Of a DNA stretch of 64,000 bases, positions 24,794 through 33,168 are shown piece by piece. Location: positions 707,638-771,637 of the forward strand of contig NZ_BSEV01000001.1 of NCBI RefSeq assembly GCF_027922005.1, written 5' to 3'. Below the pieces are notes generated by a model, which was not told where the DNA came from, ran no database searches, and was given only the letters and a program-made list of their open reading frames with translations. Each line of letters begins with the position of its first letter. The first letter of the stretch is position 1. Source of the DNA: Streptosporangium carneum (GTDB lineage: Bacteria; Actinomycetota; Actinomycetes; Streptosporangiales; Streptosporangiaceae). The position numbers and the translations under genes were made by a program.

Positions 24794-25009
24794 TCACGTC
24801 CAGATCACCCCCGCCTCGGCGGTGCCGTACGGGCGGTTGGCCGGACGCCGCACCTGACCACGCCGCCGGTTCGTCCTGCGCCGGGCCACCTGACGGCGAA
24901 CCCACCGCTCACGCGCCCGGCACTTACGGCAGACGAACTGCCCCTCCTCCAGCGCCCCGCCGCACTCGCAGGCGGGCGTCTCGTCGATCGGCCGGATGTA
25001 GTTGATCAC
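24794..25009 (-). CDS. Small zinc-ribbon protein
   Basis: 71 residues from a GTG at 25009. Two CxC/CxxC pairs (ACECGG and FVCRKCRARERW) form a likely zinc ribbon; the C-terminal half is strongly basic (RRQVARRRTNRRRGQVRR). It may bind nucleic acid. Divergent from the XRE/DUF5919 gene. Confidence 0.55.
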   Translation of the reverse strand: MINYIRPIDETPACECGGALEEGQFVCRKCRARERWVRRQVARRRTNRRRGQVRRPANRPYGTAEAGVIWT

Positions 25010-25105
25010 TGCTGTCTCTCCTCTCGTCGCTGCCAGTGATGCCTTGCGATACCGAGAGTGCGACGAAGAGTCAGGACGTGATCACTACAGGATGGGACAT
25101 GTACA

Positions 25106-25144
25106 GGACGTCCGGTCTACGATTGCCACGTCCCTGGACGTCCC
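25106..25144 (+). promoter_or_regulatory. GACGTC repeat cluster 1
   Basis: GGACGTCC at 25106-25113, then ACGTCCC at 25128 and 25138, exactly 10 bp apart. It lies 19-57 bp before the XRE/DUF5919 gene start. The same repeat with the same spacing precedes the HD gene and the second XRE/DUF5919 gene. Confidence 0.65.
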
Positions 25145-25162
25145 GGCTTTCAGGCAGGTGAG

Positions 25163-25903
25163 ATGGCGAACGAGCGGTTACGGATAGCCCTTCTCGAACA
25201 CGGCACCACCGTCGACGCACTGGCCGAAGCCGTCCAGGTCGACGCCAAGACCGTGGAGCGGTGGATCACCCAGGGCCGCATACCGTACCGAAAGCACCGA
25301 TTCGCGGTCGCCAAACTCCTCGGCGTGGAAGAGGCCTACCTATGGCCGGACGCGCTGACCCCTGCGCAGGCCGCAGCCGTCTCCGGAAGCGAACTCGTCA
25401 CCGTCTACCCGCACCGCTGGGCCGTCCCCAAGGACACCTGGGGACGTCTGTTTTCCACGGCCCGGGAGGAGATCGGCGTACTGGTCTACAGCGGCATCTT
25501 CATCGCCCAGGACACCGGCATCATGCGCACCTTCGCTGAGAAGGCCACGGCCGGTGTGCGCATCCGTATCCTGCTCGGTAACCCGGACGCGCTCGAAGTC
25601 GCCCAGCGCGGCGCGGACGAAGGCGTCGGCGACGGCATGGCCGCGCAGACCCGGATGGCCCTGATGCTCTACCGGCCGCTACAGCAGGTCGAGGGCATCG
25701 AGATCCGGCTGCACCACACCATCCTGTACAACTCCATCTACCGCGCCGACGACCAGCTTCTCGTCAACACCCACATCTACGGCAAGTTCGCCGCCGACGC
25801 CCCGGTCATGCACCTGCGCAAGGTCACCGGCGGGGACATGGTCTCGACCTACGCCGACAGCTTCGAAGCCGTCTGGGCCGGCGCCACCCCCGTAGAGTCC
25901 TGA
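25163..25903 (+). CDS. XRE-type regulator with DUF5919 (phospholipase D-like) domain, copy 1
   Basis: 246 residues. Residues 3-55 are a helix-turn-helix (LRIALLEHGTTVDALAEAVQVDAKTVERWITQGRIPYRKHRFAVAKLL). Residues 78-242 match DUF5919, with VLVYSGIFIAQDTGIMRTFAEKATAGVRIRILLGNPDA and HHTILYNSIYRADDQLLVNTHIYG; the HxTxxN and D..LL..HxYG arrangement recalls PLD folds, but a full HKD motif is absent, so it may bind rather than cut a ligand. A Nudix gene follows after three bases. A paralog is at 28455-29189. Confidence 0.85.
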   Translation: MANERLRIALLEHGTTVDALAEAVQVDAKTVERWITQGRIPYRKHRFAVAKLLGVEEAYLWPDALTPAQAAAVSGSELVTVYPHRWAVPKDTWGRLFSTAREEIGVLVYSGIFIAQDTGIMRTFAEKATAGVRIRILLGNPDALEVAQRGADEGVGDGMAAQTRMALMLYRPLQQVEGIEIRLHHTILYNSIYRADDQLLVNTHIYGKFAADAPVMHLRKVTGGDMVSTYADSFEAVWAGATPVES

Positions 25904-25906
25904 GTC

Positions 25907-26380
25907 ATGGCCCGCCGCATCGACTTCTACGACGACCCCACCGCACCCGCACCCAACAGCCTCGTCCCCTCGGTCAACGTCATCGTCGTCAACGACGCCG
26001 GTGACATCCTGATGATCCGCCGCACCGACAACGACAACTGGGCCGTGCCCGGCGGAGCCATCGACCTCGGCGAGTCCCTGCCCCAGGCGGCGATCCGGGA
26101 GACGCTGGAGGAGACCGGCATCACCTGCGAGATCACCGGCCTGGTCGGCACCTACACCGACCCCCGCCACGTGATCCTCTACACCTCCAATGGCGAGGCC
26201 CGCCAGGAGTTCTCCATCGTCCTCACCGCCCGACCCGTCAGCGGTGAGCCGACCCCGAGCGACGAGTCCCGCGAAGTCCGCTGGGTCCCCCGCGACCAGA
26301 TCGACTCCCTGACCATGGACCGATCAATGCGGCTACGGCTCGGTCACTTCCTCGACGGCGCCGGGCCGCACATCGGGTAA
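25907..26380 (+). CDS. Nudix hydrolase
   Basis: 157 residues. The Nudix box is complete: GAIDLGESLPQAAIRETLEETGI (G-x5-E-x7-REUxEExGU). The family hydrolyses nucleoside diphosphates linked to another group, such as damaged dNTPs, NAD derivatives or sugar nucleotides; the substrate cannot be told. Operonic with the XRE/DUF5919 gene. Confidence 0.93.
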   Translation: MARRIDFYDDPTAPAPNSLVPSVNVIVVNDAGDILMIRRTDNDNWAVPGGAIDLGESLPQAAIRETLEETGITCEITGLVGTYTDPRHVILYTSNGEARQEFSIVLTARPVSGEPTPSDESREVRWVPRDQIDSLTMDRSMRLRLGHFLDGAGPHIG

Positions 26381-26468
26381 GCACGCTCACGCCGTCGAAC
26401 GTCACGACGACCCAAGATGCCTGTACGTTCATATCCCGGAACGTTCCCTCGTCTTGGAAGGCGGTCTC

Positions 26469-26855
26469 ATGGCCGAGCGCACCCTTACCGATGAGCTGTA
26501 TGAGGCAGAACGCCGCCTGCAGGCGGCCATGCTCGCCGGAGACGTCGAGGAACTCGATCGGCTGCTCGACGAGCGGCTTGTCTTCACTGGCCCGCCGGAC
26601 GGCGCGTGCCACCCGCAGGCCAAGCAACTCGACCTGGACAACCACCGCTCACGCCGACAGGTCATGACCAAGCTCGTCGAGGAAGACCTGACCGTGGTCG
26701 TCGCGGACACCACCGGCGTCACCTGCTTCCTCGGCACGCTGGAGGGCACGTTCGCGGGGGAGCCGTTCGCCATGCGTCTGCGCTACACCCGTACCTGGGT
26801 CCACACCGACGAGCACGGCTGGCGCATCCTGGCCGCCCACGCCAGCCCGGCGTAA
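26469..26855 (+). CDS. NTF2-like (DUF4440-type) protein
   Basis: 128 residues from the ATG at 26469, with GGAAGG ten bases upstream. LYEAERRLQAAMLAGDVEELDRLLDERLVFTGPPDG and a late WRILAAHASPA are typical of the SnoaL/DUF4440 cone fold. Such proteins act as isomerases, binding proteins or dehydratases, so no activity is claimed. Convergent with the HD gene. Confidence 0.8.
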   Translation: MAERTLTDELYEAERRLQAAMLAGDVEELDRLLDERLVFTGPPDGACHPQAKQLDLDNHRSRRQVMTKLVEEDLTVVVADTTGVTCFLGTLEGTFAGEPFAMRLRYTRTWVHTDEHGWRILAAHASPA

Positions 26856-26857
26856 CG

Positions 26858-27421
26858 TCAGGTCCCCGCGTCCAGGGCAGCCTGTACGGCGTGCACGGCC
26901 GCGGTGATGCACGGAGTCGCCTTCGTGATCGACCGGCTGACCAGATGTTCCGGGCCGTACCGAGAATGGATCTCCAGCAGCCGAGCCTCCGCCTCGACCG
27001 GCAGACCATCCGGACTGGTGGTCATGTCGCAGTAGGTCAGCGCCCCGACCAGCTCCGGACGTTCTTTGTCGAACTCGGCGTTCAGCACGTCCAGCAGGCC
27101 GCGCTCGGCCGCCTCGTACTCCGCGCACGTGTGGTGAGCCACCAATCGGGCGATCGTGCCATCGGCCCGCTGAACGTCGCGCAGATACCGGGCGCCATCC
27201 AGCGCGTGGGAGCCCGTGTCGACCAGCGCGGGGGAGTAGCCGATGTCGTGCAGCCAGGCCGCCGCGGTCAGCAGATCGGCCTCCGCACCCAGGATCGGCG
27301 CCAGCGACACCGCTCGCGCGGCCACCCCCTGAGTGTGCGCCCACCGGCGCGGCAGAGGCTCTTCCAGCAGCTGCCGGGCCAGGTCACGCGCCCATTCGGC
27401 TTGTCCCATGCGCTTCACCAT
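26858..27421 (-). CDS. HD-domain phosphohydrolase
   Basis: 187 residues from the ATG at 27421; an ATG at 27409 is a possible alternative. Metal-binding residues can be placed in RWAHTQGVAARA (His), AAWLHDIGYSPAL (His-Asp), RLVAHHTCAEYE and ALTYCDMTTS (Asp), as in HD hydrolases that remove phosphate from nucleotides. It is expressed from a promoter with tandem GACGTC repeats shared with the XRE/DUF5919 genes, so it may belong to the same response. Confidence 0.88.
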   Translation of the reverse strand: MVKRMGQAEWARDLARQLLEEPLPRRWAHTQGVAARAVSLAPILGAEADLLTAAAWLHDIGYSPALVDTGSHALDGARYLRDVQRADGTIARLVAHHTCAEYEAAERGLLDVLNAEFDKERPELVGALTYCDMTTSPDGLPVEAEARLLEIHSRYGPEHLVSRSITKATPCITAAVHAVQAALDAGT

Positions 27422-27457
27422 AGAAACCGTCCCCAGAATCCTTCCAGAGATGACACC

Positions 27458-27474
27458 AGACGTCCTAAGACGTC
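27458..27474 (-). promoter_or_regulatory. GACGTC repeat cluster 2
   Basis: AGACGTC at 27458-27464 and 27468-27474, 10 bp apart, just upstream of the leftward HD gene and at the very end of the GntR gene. Confidence 0.65.
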
Positions 27475-27945
27475 TCAAAGCGCCGCAGGGCGGACGAACC
27501 GCCCCTTACCGTGCAGTGTCACAACCAGCCCCTCACCCTCCAGTTCGGCTAGAGCCTGCCGGACAGTGTTGCGAGATGCCCCGTACCGCCGTCGCAGCGC
27601 GCTCTCACTCGGCAGAGCCGTCCCCACCGCCAAGACCCCCGTGATGATCTGCTCACGCACCTCGGCGGCGATCTCCTGGTAGCGATACAGCGCCGCCCGC
27701 CGCTCGGGGTCTTTCACCCGGCGTCCCGCACCGGGCATCGTATCGATCAGCCCCTCTTCCTCCAGGACGGCCAGCGCGCGCCGGACCGTACTGCGAGCCA
27801 CGCGAAAACGCTGGGCCAGCGCCGCCTCCGAAGGCAGGGCGCCGGCCGGAGGATAGTGACCGGCAGTGATCTGCGCGCGGAGCCGTTCGGCGATCCGGTC
27901 GTAGACCTGCTTGCCGGTCAGCCACCCATCGGTGTCCTCAGTCAT
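27475..27945 (-). CDS. Regulator with two tandem GntR winged helices
   Basis: 156 residues. Two complete GntR DNA-binding domains stand in series: about residues 12-78 (VYDRIAERLRAQITAGHYPPAGALPSEAALAQRFRVARSTVRRAL...) and 88-154 (RYQEIAAEVREQIITGVLAVGTALPSESALRRRYGASRNTVRQAL...). No effector domain follows. A single chain could occupy two operator half-sites like a built-in dimer. GntR proteins normally have one such domain. Confidence 0.88.
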   Translation of the reverse strand: MTEDTDGWLTGKQVYDRIAERLRAQITAGHYPPAGALPSEAALAQRFRVARSTVRRALAVLEEEGLIDTMPGAGRRVKDPERRAALYRYQEIAAEVREQIITGVLAVGTALPSESALRRRYGASRNTVRQALAELEGEGLVVTLHGKGRFVRPAAL

Positions 27946-27951
27946 GCGTCA

Positions 27952-28290
27952 TCAGCGGCCGTGCGCGCCGCGAATGCTACCCAGGTCGATGTTGAGCGTG
28001 CCCTGCTCACCCTCACGCCAGCCCCGCCGTACAGCTGCGGCGATGTCCTCGGCGGCCATCGGTAGGTGGATGGTGGAGGTGCGTTCGTCGGGCTGGTCAC
28101 CCCAGTAGAACCAGTAGAAGACGACCTGGACGTAAATGCGGCGGGTACGGGCGTTGTGGTCGGTGATCTCCAGGCAGGGCTGGCCGTTGTGGTCAGCGGT
28201 CAGGAAGGTCGGCACGTACAGCGCGGCGAGGTAGCCGCGCAGCGTGGTCAGCTGGTCCTGCTGATAGGCGACGATCTTCTCTCTGGACAT
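27952..28290 (-). CDS. Small hypothetical protein
   Basis: 112 residues from the ATG at 28290. Alpha/beta pattern: helix (SREKIVAYQQDQLTTLRGYLAALY), then strands (CLEITDHNARTRRIYVQVVFYWFYWGD) and a helix (AAEDIAAAVRRGWREGE). No family recognised. Six bases upstream of the double GntR gene and likely co-transcribed with it. Confidence 0.6.
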   Translation of the reverse strand: MSREKIVAYQQDQLTTLRGYLAALYVPTFLTADHNGQPCLEITDHNARTRRIYVQVVFYWFYWGDQPDERTSTIHLPMAAEDIAAAVRRGWREGEQGTLNIDLGSIRGAHGR

Positions 28291-28390
28291 GGTCGGGTGC
28301 TCCCGTCGGCTCAAGACCCCGGTAGGAGGTACCGGGCGTGATGCCGCTGAGTTTTCTGCGCGGGGTCGGACACAGGCACCACGACCTGAG

Positions 28391-28414
28391 GGACGTCTGG
28401 GGACGTCTTATGTT
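28391..28414 (+). promoter_or_regulatory. GACGTC repeat cluster 3 with -10-like TATGTT
   Basis: GGACGTCT at 28391-28398 and 28401-28408, 10 bp apart, followed directly by TATGTT (28409-28414). It precedes the second XRE/DUF5919 gene. The overlap with the -35/-10 region fits an operator. Confidence 0.7.
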
Positions 28415-28454
28415 AGCGTCGCTGGTACCGACCTGCTCCGGGAGGTACACCCGC

Positions 28455-29189
28455 ATGAACGAGAACCTTCGCCACGCCCTCATCCGGGCCCGCCTGCACC
28501 CCCTCGACGTGGCCACCCACCTGACCGTCGACCCCAAAACCGTCTCCCGCTGGCTCGCCGGCCGCGTCCCCCACCCCCGCCACCGCCTCGCCGTCGCCGA
28601 CCTCCTCCACGTCGACGAGAACGACCTGTGGCCCGAAAGCGACCGCCGCCGCCCAGGACTGTCGCCCGAGATCAAGGCCGTCTACCCGCACCGATGGGCC
28701 GTCCCGGCCAACGTCTGGCGTACCTTCTTCGACTCCGCACAGACCGAGATCGGCATCCTCGTCTACAGCGGCCTGTTCCTCGCCGAAGACGCCGGACTGC
28801 TCCGCATCCTGACCCAGCGGGCCGCTACTGGAGTGCGAGTGCGCATCCTGCTCGGCGACCCCACCAGCCCCCATGTCGCCACCCGCGGAGTCGACGAAGG
28901 CGTCGGAGGCGACGTCATGGTCTCCAGAACCCGAAACGCCCTCACCCTCTACCAGCCCCTCCAGACCGTCGACGGGGTCGAGATCCGGCTCCACGACACG
29001 ATCCTGTACAACTCCATCTACCGCGCCGACAACGACCTCCTGGTCAACCTGCACGTCTACGGCACCCGCGCCCCCGAAGCCCCCGTCATCTACGTCACCG
29101 GCAACGAACCCGACAGCACCGCCACCACCTACCTCGACAGCTTCGAACGAGTCTGGTCCAGCGCAACACCCGCAGTTCAGAGCGGCTGA
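28455..29189 (+). CDS. XRE-type regulator with DUF5919 domain, copy 2
   Basis: 244 residues from the ATG at 28455 behind GGGAGG. Same layout as the protein at 25163-25903: HTH (VATHLTVDPKTVSRWLAGRVPHPRHRLAVADLL), then VYPHRWAVPANVWRTFF, ILVYSGLFLAEDAGLLRILTQRAATGVRVRILLGDP and HDTILYNSIYRADNDLLVNLHVYG. About 55-60% identical by eye. Two such regulators with one shared operator type suggest cross-talk or a duplication after gain of the module. Confidence 0.85.
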   Translation: MNENLRHALIRARLHPLDVATHLTVDPKTVSRWLAGRVPHPRHRLAVADLLHVDENDLWPESDRRRPGLSPEIKAVYPHRWAVPANVWRTFFDSAQTEIGILVYSGLFLAEDAGLLRILTQRAATGVRVRILLGDPTSPHVATRGVDEGVGGDVMVSRTRNALTLYQPLQTVDGVEIRLHDTILYNSIYRADNDLLVNLHVYGTRAPEAPVIYVTGNEPDSTATTYLDSFERVWSSATPAVQSG

Positions 29190-29692
29190 CGACAACCACT
29201 CCAAGATCGGAAGAAACTTATCTATCCGTCTTCAAGGCGGTCCGCCTGCGGCGGCCCGCACGCGTCGGGCGGTCGTTGGCCGCACTGCGGCTCTTCGGCT
29301 GGTCGCGGCCACCGCCGCCCACGCGCCTGACCATTGCACGAACAACTTAAGTCGGTAGAAGCTCATCACGATCGACGGCGTGTCGACCGATGTGCAGATC
29401 ATGGGCAGTGGCCGTTAGAGCCTGCCTCTGGCGGGGGCTCCGGCTCCGCGCTGATCATCTCACGTGGGGTGAACTTGCGAGATAGCTGGTGTGGAACCTG
29501 ATCACCTCGCACACCGTCAACCCAGGCAAGCCTAGACCGGCTCCTCCGGCTCAAGCCCGGTTATGACGTAGAACTCACCTCCACCAATTCAGGAAAAATC
29601 ATCCTTCGGGAAACTCGGCGTGGTTTACGAAGCTCACTTCACGTGGAATGACAGAATTGCGTCGCGAGATTCGGCCACGAGAGGAGGCGGGT
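29190..29692. other. 503-bp region without intact gene
   Basis: Base composition drops towards the right, leading into the low-GC defence-like operon. Short frames such as LRLKPGYDVELTSTN (about 29548-29592) look like debris of lost genes. The promoter of the following operon should lie in the AT-rich part after 29580; no confident -35/-10 pair was fixed. Confidence 0.45.
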
Positions 29693-30007
29693 ATGCCGAC
29701 AGCAAATAATACGTTGATTTTCTTTGGGCTTCTCGGCGGATTGCTGCCCGACTTGCTGCGCTTCATCAAGGGCAGAAACCAAGGATTCCCTGATTATTGG
29801 AGGAAGTCGAGCTTTTGGTTAGGTTTAATACTCCTCATGTTACTGGGCGGTTTTGCGGCGTGGATTGGCCGCGCAGATGAAGTCACAGAAGCACTCGCTT
29901 ACGGGTACGGCGCCCCCGAAATACTCAGCAGGATCCTCGGGAAGGATCCGGAAACAGAAGCTACTCGGGGAGGAAAATTCCGTCTGCGGGCGTGGTGGGA
30001 CAGCTGA
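29693..30007 (+). CDS. Small two-helix membrane protein, first gene of the CHAT/QueC operon
   Basis: 104 residues from the ATG at 29693 behind GAGGAGG. Two hydrophobic segments (about residues 6-23 and 36-55) and a soluble C-terminal half with EVTEALAYGYGAPEILSRILGKD. It ends 17 bp before the CHAT gene start and shares its low GC content. Membrane partners are common in defence operons as effectors or anchors, but nothing in the sequence proves that role. No family recognised. Confidence 0.65.
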   Translation: MPTANNTLIFFGLLGGLLPDLLRFIKGRNQGFPDYWRKSSFWLGLILLMLLGGFAAWIGRADEVTEALAYGYGAPEILSRILGKDPETEATRGGKFRLRAWWDS

Positions 30008-30024
30008 CGAGGGAAGCTCAATCG

Positions 30025-33000
30025 ATGGAGATTACGAGATTCGAGGTGGGTTGGAGGCAGGACGGCCGACGTAGCGGCTGGCAATGCCTACCTGGCCAAA
30101 ATGCGCTCCTCGGGACAGAGGAGTTCTATCCACTAAGGCGGTGGACGCGATGGAGAGTATGGCGGCTCCGTAAAGCGTACGGCTTGGATACCCAGAGGCG
30201 CTTCTGGGACCTTGTCGAGGACAAGGAGTTCTTGGCGTGGTGGAATCAGGCTGCCGCTGGCGGACACGACAAACTTTTTTTACTACGTTTTCCTCCGAAA
30301 GTGTGGGAGCTGCCATGGGAACTGCTAGTTGAAAATCTTAAAGCCACTCGCATTCATCCGCATGTCCTGATTGCCCGAGGGGTCGATACCTCAATCCCGG
30401 AGTCACCTAGAGTCTTCGATAAGCCCCTGAAGATTCTTATTCTCAAAGGCGCAATACATGCACGCGGGTATAGTCGGCTGAATCTCGACGGCGAGACGAA
30501 ATTGATCATGAGTGCCTGGAGTGGATTGCCTCAGGAGGCGCGCCGGTGCGTTTTGGAGCCAGTTATTACGGACAAAATCAAAGGTAAGGCTATGACCATA
30601 ACAGAGCTACCAGACCTCTTGCGAGAACATTTGCCAGACGTCTTATGGTTCAGTGGGCACGGTCGACGGGATCCGAAACCGGGTCTGCTGTTCGCTGACG
30701 GCACCTGGGTTCCGCCTCAACGCTTCGCTGAGTCGATCACAGCATCTGGTCATGTACCGCTGTATACGGTGTTCTGGGCGTGTGACACTGGCCGGAGTGA
30801 CCCTTCTGACGCTGGCAATGTGTCATCGCCGGCATTCTTTGCTGCCCTCACGCAAGCCGGAGTCATGTCGAGCCTCCTCGTGCAGGCACCCATCGGGGAC
30901 ATCAGCGCAACGAAGCTCGCTCACAAGCTGTTTTTTTCACTTGCAACTGGCCTTTCGCTAGAGGCCGCGACCGCCAGAGCGCGAGCTGATCTCCTTGACG
31001 ATGCCGCCGCCCGGAAACTGGACTGGTCACTTCCGGTTGTGTGGAGTTCGGGCCTACCAGAATTGCGCCTTGAGTGGGACTCAGTGGAACGAGCGCGCCT
31101 GCAATTTCTGGGGGCTGAGATCCTGGCCCGGGCGCTGCTCAGTCCTTCGCAGCTTCTCGGCGCGCCGACTTCGCAAGAACGGGACCGCGCCTCGGCGTGG
31201 GTAAGGCGACTTGGGAACTGGATAGTCGGGGAGTTCAGCAGCGAGAACAAGTACGTCTGGTTGCGAACACTGCAGGCAATACAGGCGGATACCTCGCTTC
31301 TGGTGATCTGCGTCGACCTGTCCGTAGATGTGGGTAGGCCCCAGACTGTGGAGGACCGCCTAGCGAGCTGGGCCGAGCAGGTCTACCTCCGCATCCGCCC
31401 TGGGAAGATCCCCAGGCAGATGACGAGCATCCTCACAATGATGCAAGAGCACCCACAGAAAGGTTGGCGAGATCTGTGCTCTATGACCGATATCTTCCTG
31501 GCGGTCGTGCAGCCGCCGACTTACGAGGCCACGTGGTTCTGGCAGAACCTCCAGCGTGCCGCAGTAGCCGCGGTCCTTAGCCCTAACCAGGTTCCCCACG
31601 ACATCATCAACGGTTGGGGATGGGCTGCGGACCGCATCAGCGCGATGCTTGATGATCAGATAATCGAGGCGGCCGTCCGGCAAGCCCCCAGGCTGGCCCA
31701 GGCCCTTGCAGTGCTCGGCACCCCGATTCCACCCACCTACCTGCGGCTCACGGGTATAACGGACGGACAGCCCAGCACCGTTCGTGACTGGGAGCTAGCC
31801 GATACTGTCCTGGTTAAGACGCTTTCAGGCGGACGGGTGATGGCAGCGGCCGCCCAAGACTACATAATGCGGGCACTGCCCGATCGAGAGATACGGCAGG
31901 CGCATCAGGACTGCATAGCAATCCTCTCCGAGCTCCGGCCGAGCTTGGAGGTCAGCGACAACCTGCTGGGGCACCTGATCAACGCCCGTATGGACGACGA
32001 GGCACTCATGCAGGCTGCCTACCTCTGCCAGCAATACTGGAGAGATAACCAGCCACAGGCGGTTCGCCGCACGATCCGGCGTCTCGGTAGCCTGCAAACC
32101 GATCTTCCCAGCGAGGCGCGGCTCATAGCGGCGTGGGCGCACGTAGTCCTTGGGGATATGGTGCGGGCTAGGTATTGGCTTGATCGGGCACACCCGGTAG
32201 CCCTTCTCGACAGCGCGTGGAAGTGCGCACTTCTAGCCGAGCTCCTCAAGAGTGAGGGAACCGAGGTTTCAAGACAGGGCACGCTCGACAACATCAACCA
32301 GGCAGTGGAGTTCTGTACCGAGGCACTCCGGAGTGGGGACGACCAGACTCGGTTCGGGGCGCAGCGGCAACAGCGGGCATACCGACAGAACCGGGCCCGA
32401 ATCATGCAGTATCTATTTTACGATGCCAGCGGTGCGGCGGCTGAATACCACAGCTTGATCAATGAGTCGCGTAATGACCTAGGGGCTGACCTGGATGTGG
32501 CCATTATGAGGCGGAATTATGCGGAGTGCCTTACAGTCCTCGCCACAGGCCCTGAGGACCACCGATGGGATGATGCCCGGACGAAGTTGCAAGAAGCTCT
32601 CGAAGCAGCCAGCGCCTACCCGCAACTGCCAGTGATATCGGAGATCCTTTACGAGCAAGCCGGGATGGCTGAAGCCGAGTCCGCACGCGCCGTGGCAGAG
32701 CGACTTCTTGGCGAATGCATCGAGGCGGCGAGCGAGGCAGGACACGAGATGATGGTCGCTATCGCCGAGAACAAGCGATTCTGGCTGACCGGGCCATTCT
32801 CAATGGATACGTGGCAGGAAATCGCCGACCGGCTGGAAGGCTATGCCAATCATGGCTGGGCTGCCCGGAGCCTCATGAACAGCCGCATCCGGGCGGCACA
32901 GGTGCTTGCCGTAGAGCACGACTTTAACCGTGCCTGGTCTCTTCTCCAAGAAAATCGCAGCCTCCTCGCCCATAGTCGCGCTTTTTATATCGGTAGAAGC

Positions 33001-33168
33001 GACGAGTGGAGGATCGTGCTCACATATAGCGGGCTGGAGGTCCTCGCAGCGGAAAACAGCAGCGCGGGGCAGTACTGGCAAGAGTTCCTTCAGAGATATC
33101 CGTGGAGTAGTGAATGGCTGGAAGAACGGGCTATTCATGATCCGGCACAGGCGTGGGGGCAGTTGTGA
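30025..33168 (+). CDS. CHAT-domain protease with long helical-repeat C-terminus
   Basis: 1047 residues from the ATG at 30025 (AGGGA upstream; a GTG at 29992 would overlap the previous gene). The caspase-like CHAT domain spans about residues 90-365: LPWELL, the catalytic His in FSGHGRRD (His212) and Cys in FWACDTG (Cys253), ending LDWSLPVVWSSGLPEL. From about 380 to the end the protein is all-helical with TPR/ARM-like repeats, likely a sensor or substrate-docking scaffold. CHAT proteases cut partner proteins in several anti-phage systems (for example with gasdermins or Craspase). Its stop overlaps the next start (TGATG). Confidence 0.88.
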   Translation: MEITRFEVGWRQDGRRSGWQCLPGQNALLGTEEFYPLRRWTRWRVWRLRKAYGLDTQRRFWDLVEDKEFLAWWNQAAAGGHDKLFLLRFPPKVWELPWELLVENLKATRIHPHVLIARGVDTSIPESPRVFDKPLKILILKGAIHARGYSRLNLDGETKLIMSAWSGLPQEARRCVLEPVITDKIKGKAMTITELPDLLREHLPDVLWFSGHGRRDPKPGLLFADGTWVPPQRFAESITASGHVPLYTVFWACDTGRSDPSDAGNVSSPAFFAALTQAGVMSSLLVQAPIGDISATKLAHKLFFSLATGLSLEAATARARADLLDDAAARKLDWSLPVVWSSGLPELRLEWDSVERARLQFLGAEILARALLSPSQLLGAPTSQERDRASAWVRRLGNWIVGEFSSENKYVWLRTLQAIQADTSLLVICVDLSVDVGRPQTVEDRLASWAEQVYLRIRPGKIPRQMTSILTMMQEHPQKGWRDLCSMTDIFLAVVQPPTYEATWFWQNLQRAAVAAVLSPNQVPHDIINGWGWAADRISAMLDDQIIEAAVRQAPRLAQALAVLGTPIPPTYLRLTGITDGQPSTVRDWELADTVLVKTLSGGRVMAAAAQDYIMRALPDREIRQAHQDCIAILSELRPSLEVSDNLLGHLINARMDDEALMQAAYLCQQYWRDNQPQAVRRTIRRLGSLQTDLPSEARLIAAWAHVVLGDMVRARYWLDRAHPVALLDSAWKCALLAELLKSEGTEVSRQGTLDNINQAVEFCTEALRSGDDQTRFGAQRQQRAYRQNRARIMQYLFYDASGAAAEYHSLINESRNDLGADLDVAIMRRNYAECLTVLATGPEDHRWDDARTKLQEALEAASAYPQLPVISEILYEQAGMAEAESARAVAERLLGECIEAASEAGHEMMVAIAENKRFWLTGPFSMDTWQEIADRLEGYANHGWAARSLMNSRIRAAQVLAVEHDFNRAWSLLQENRSLLAHSRAFYIGRSDEWRIVLTYSGLEVLAAENSSAGQYWQEFLQRYPWSSEWLEERAIHDPAQAWGQL

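Noticed and set aside
30025-33168. STAND/NB-ARC-type ATPase
   Set aside because: No Walker A or B motif was found between the CHAT domain and the helical repeats.
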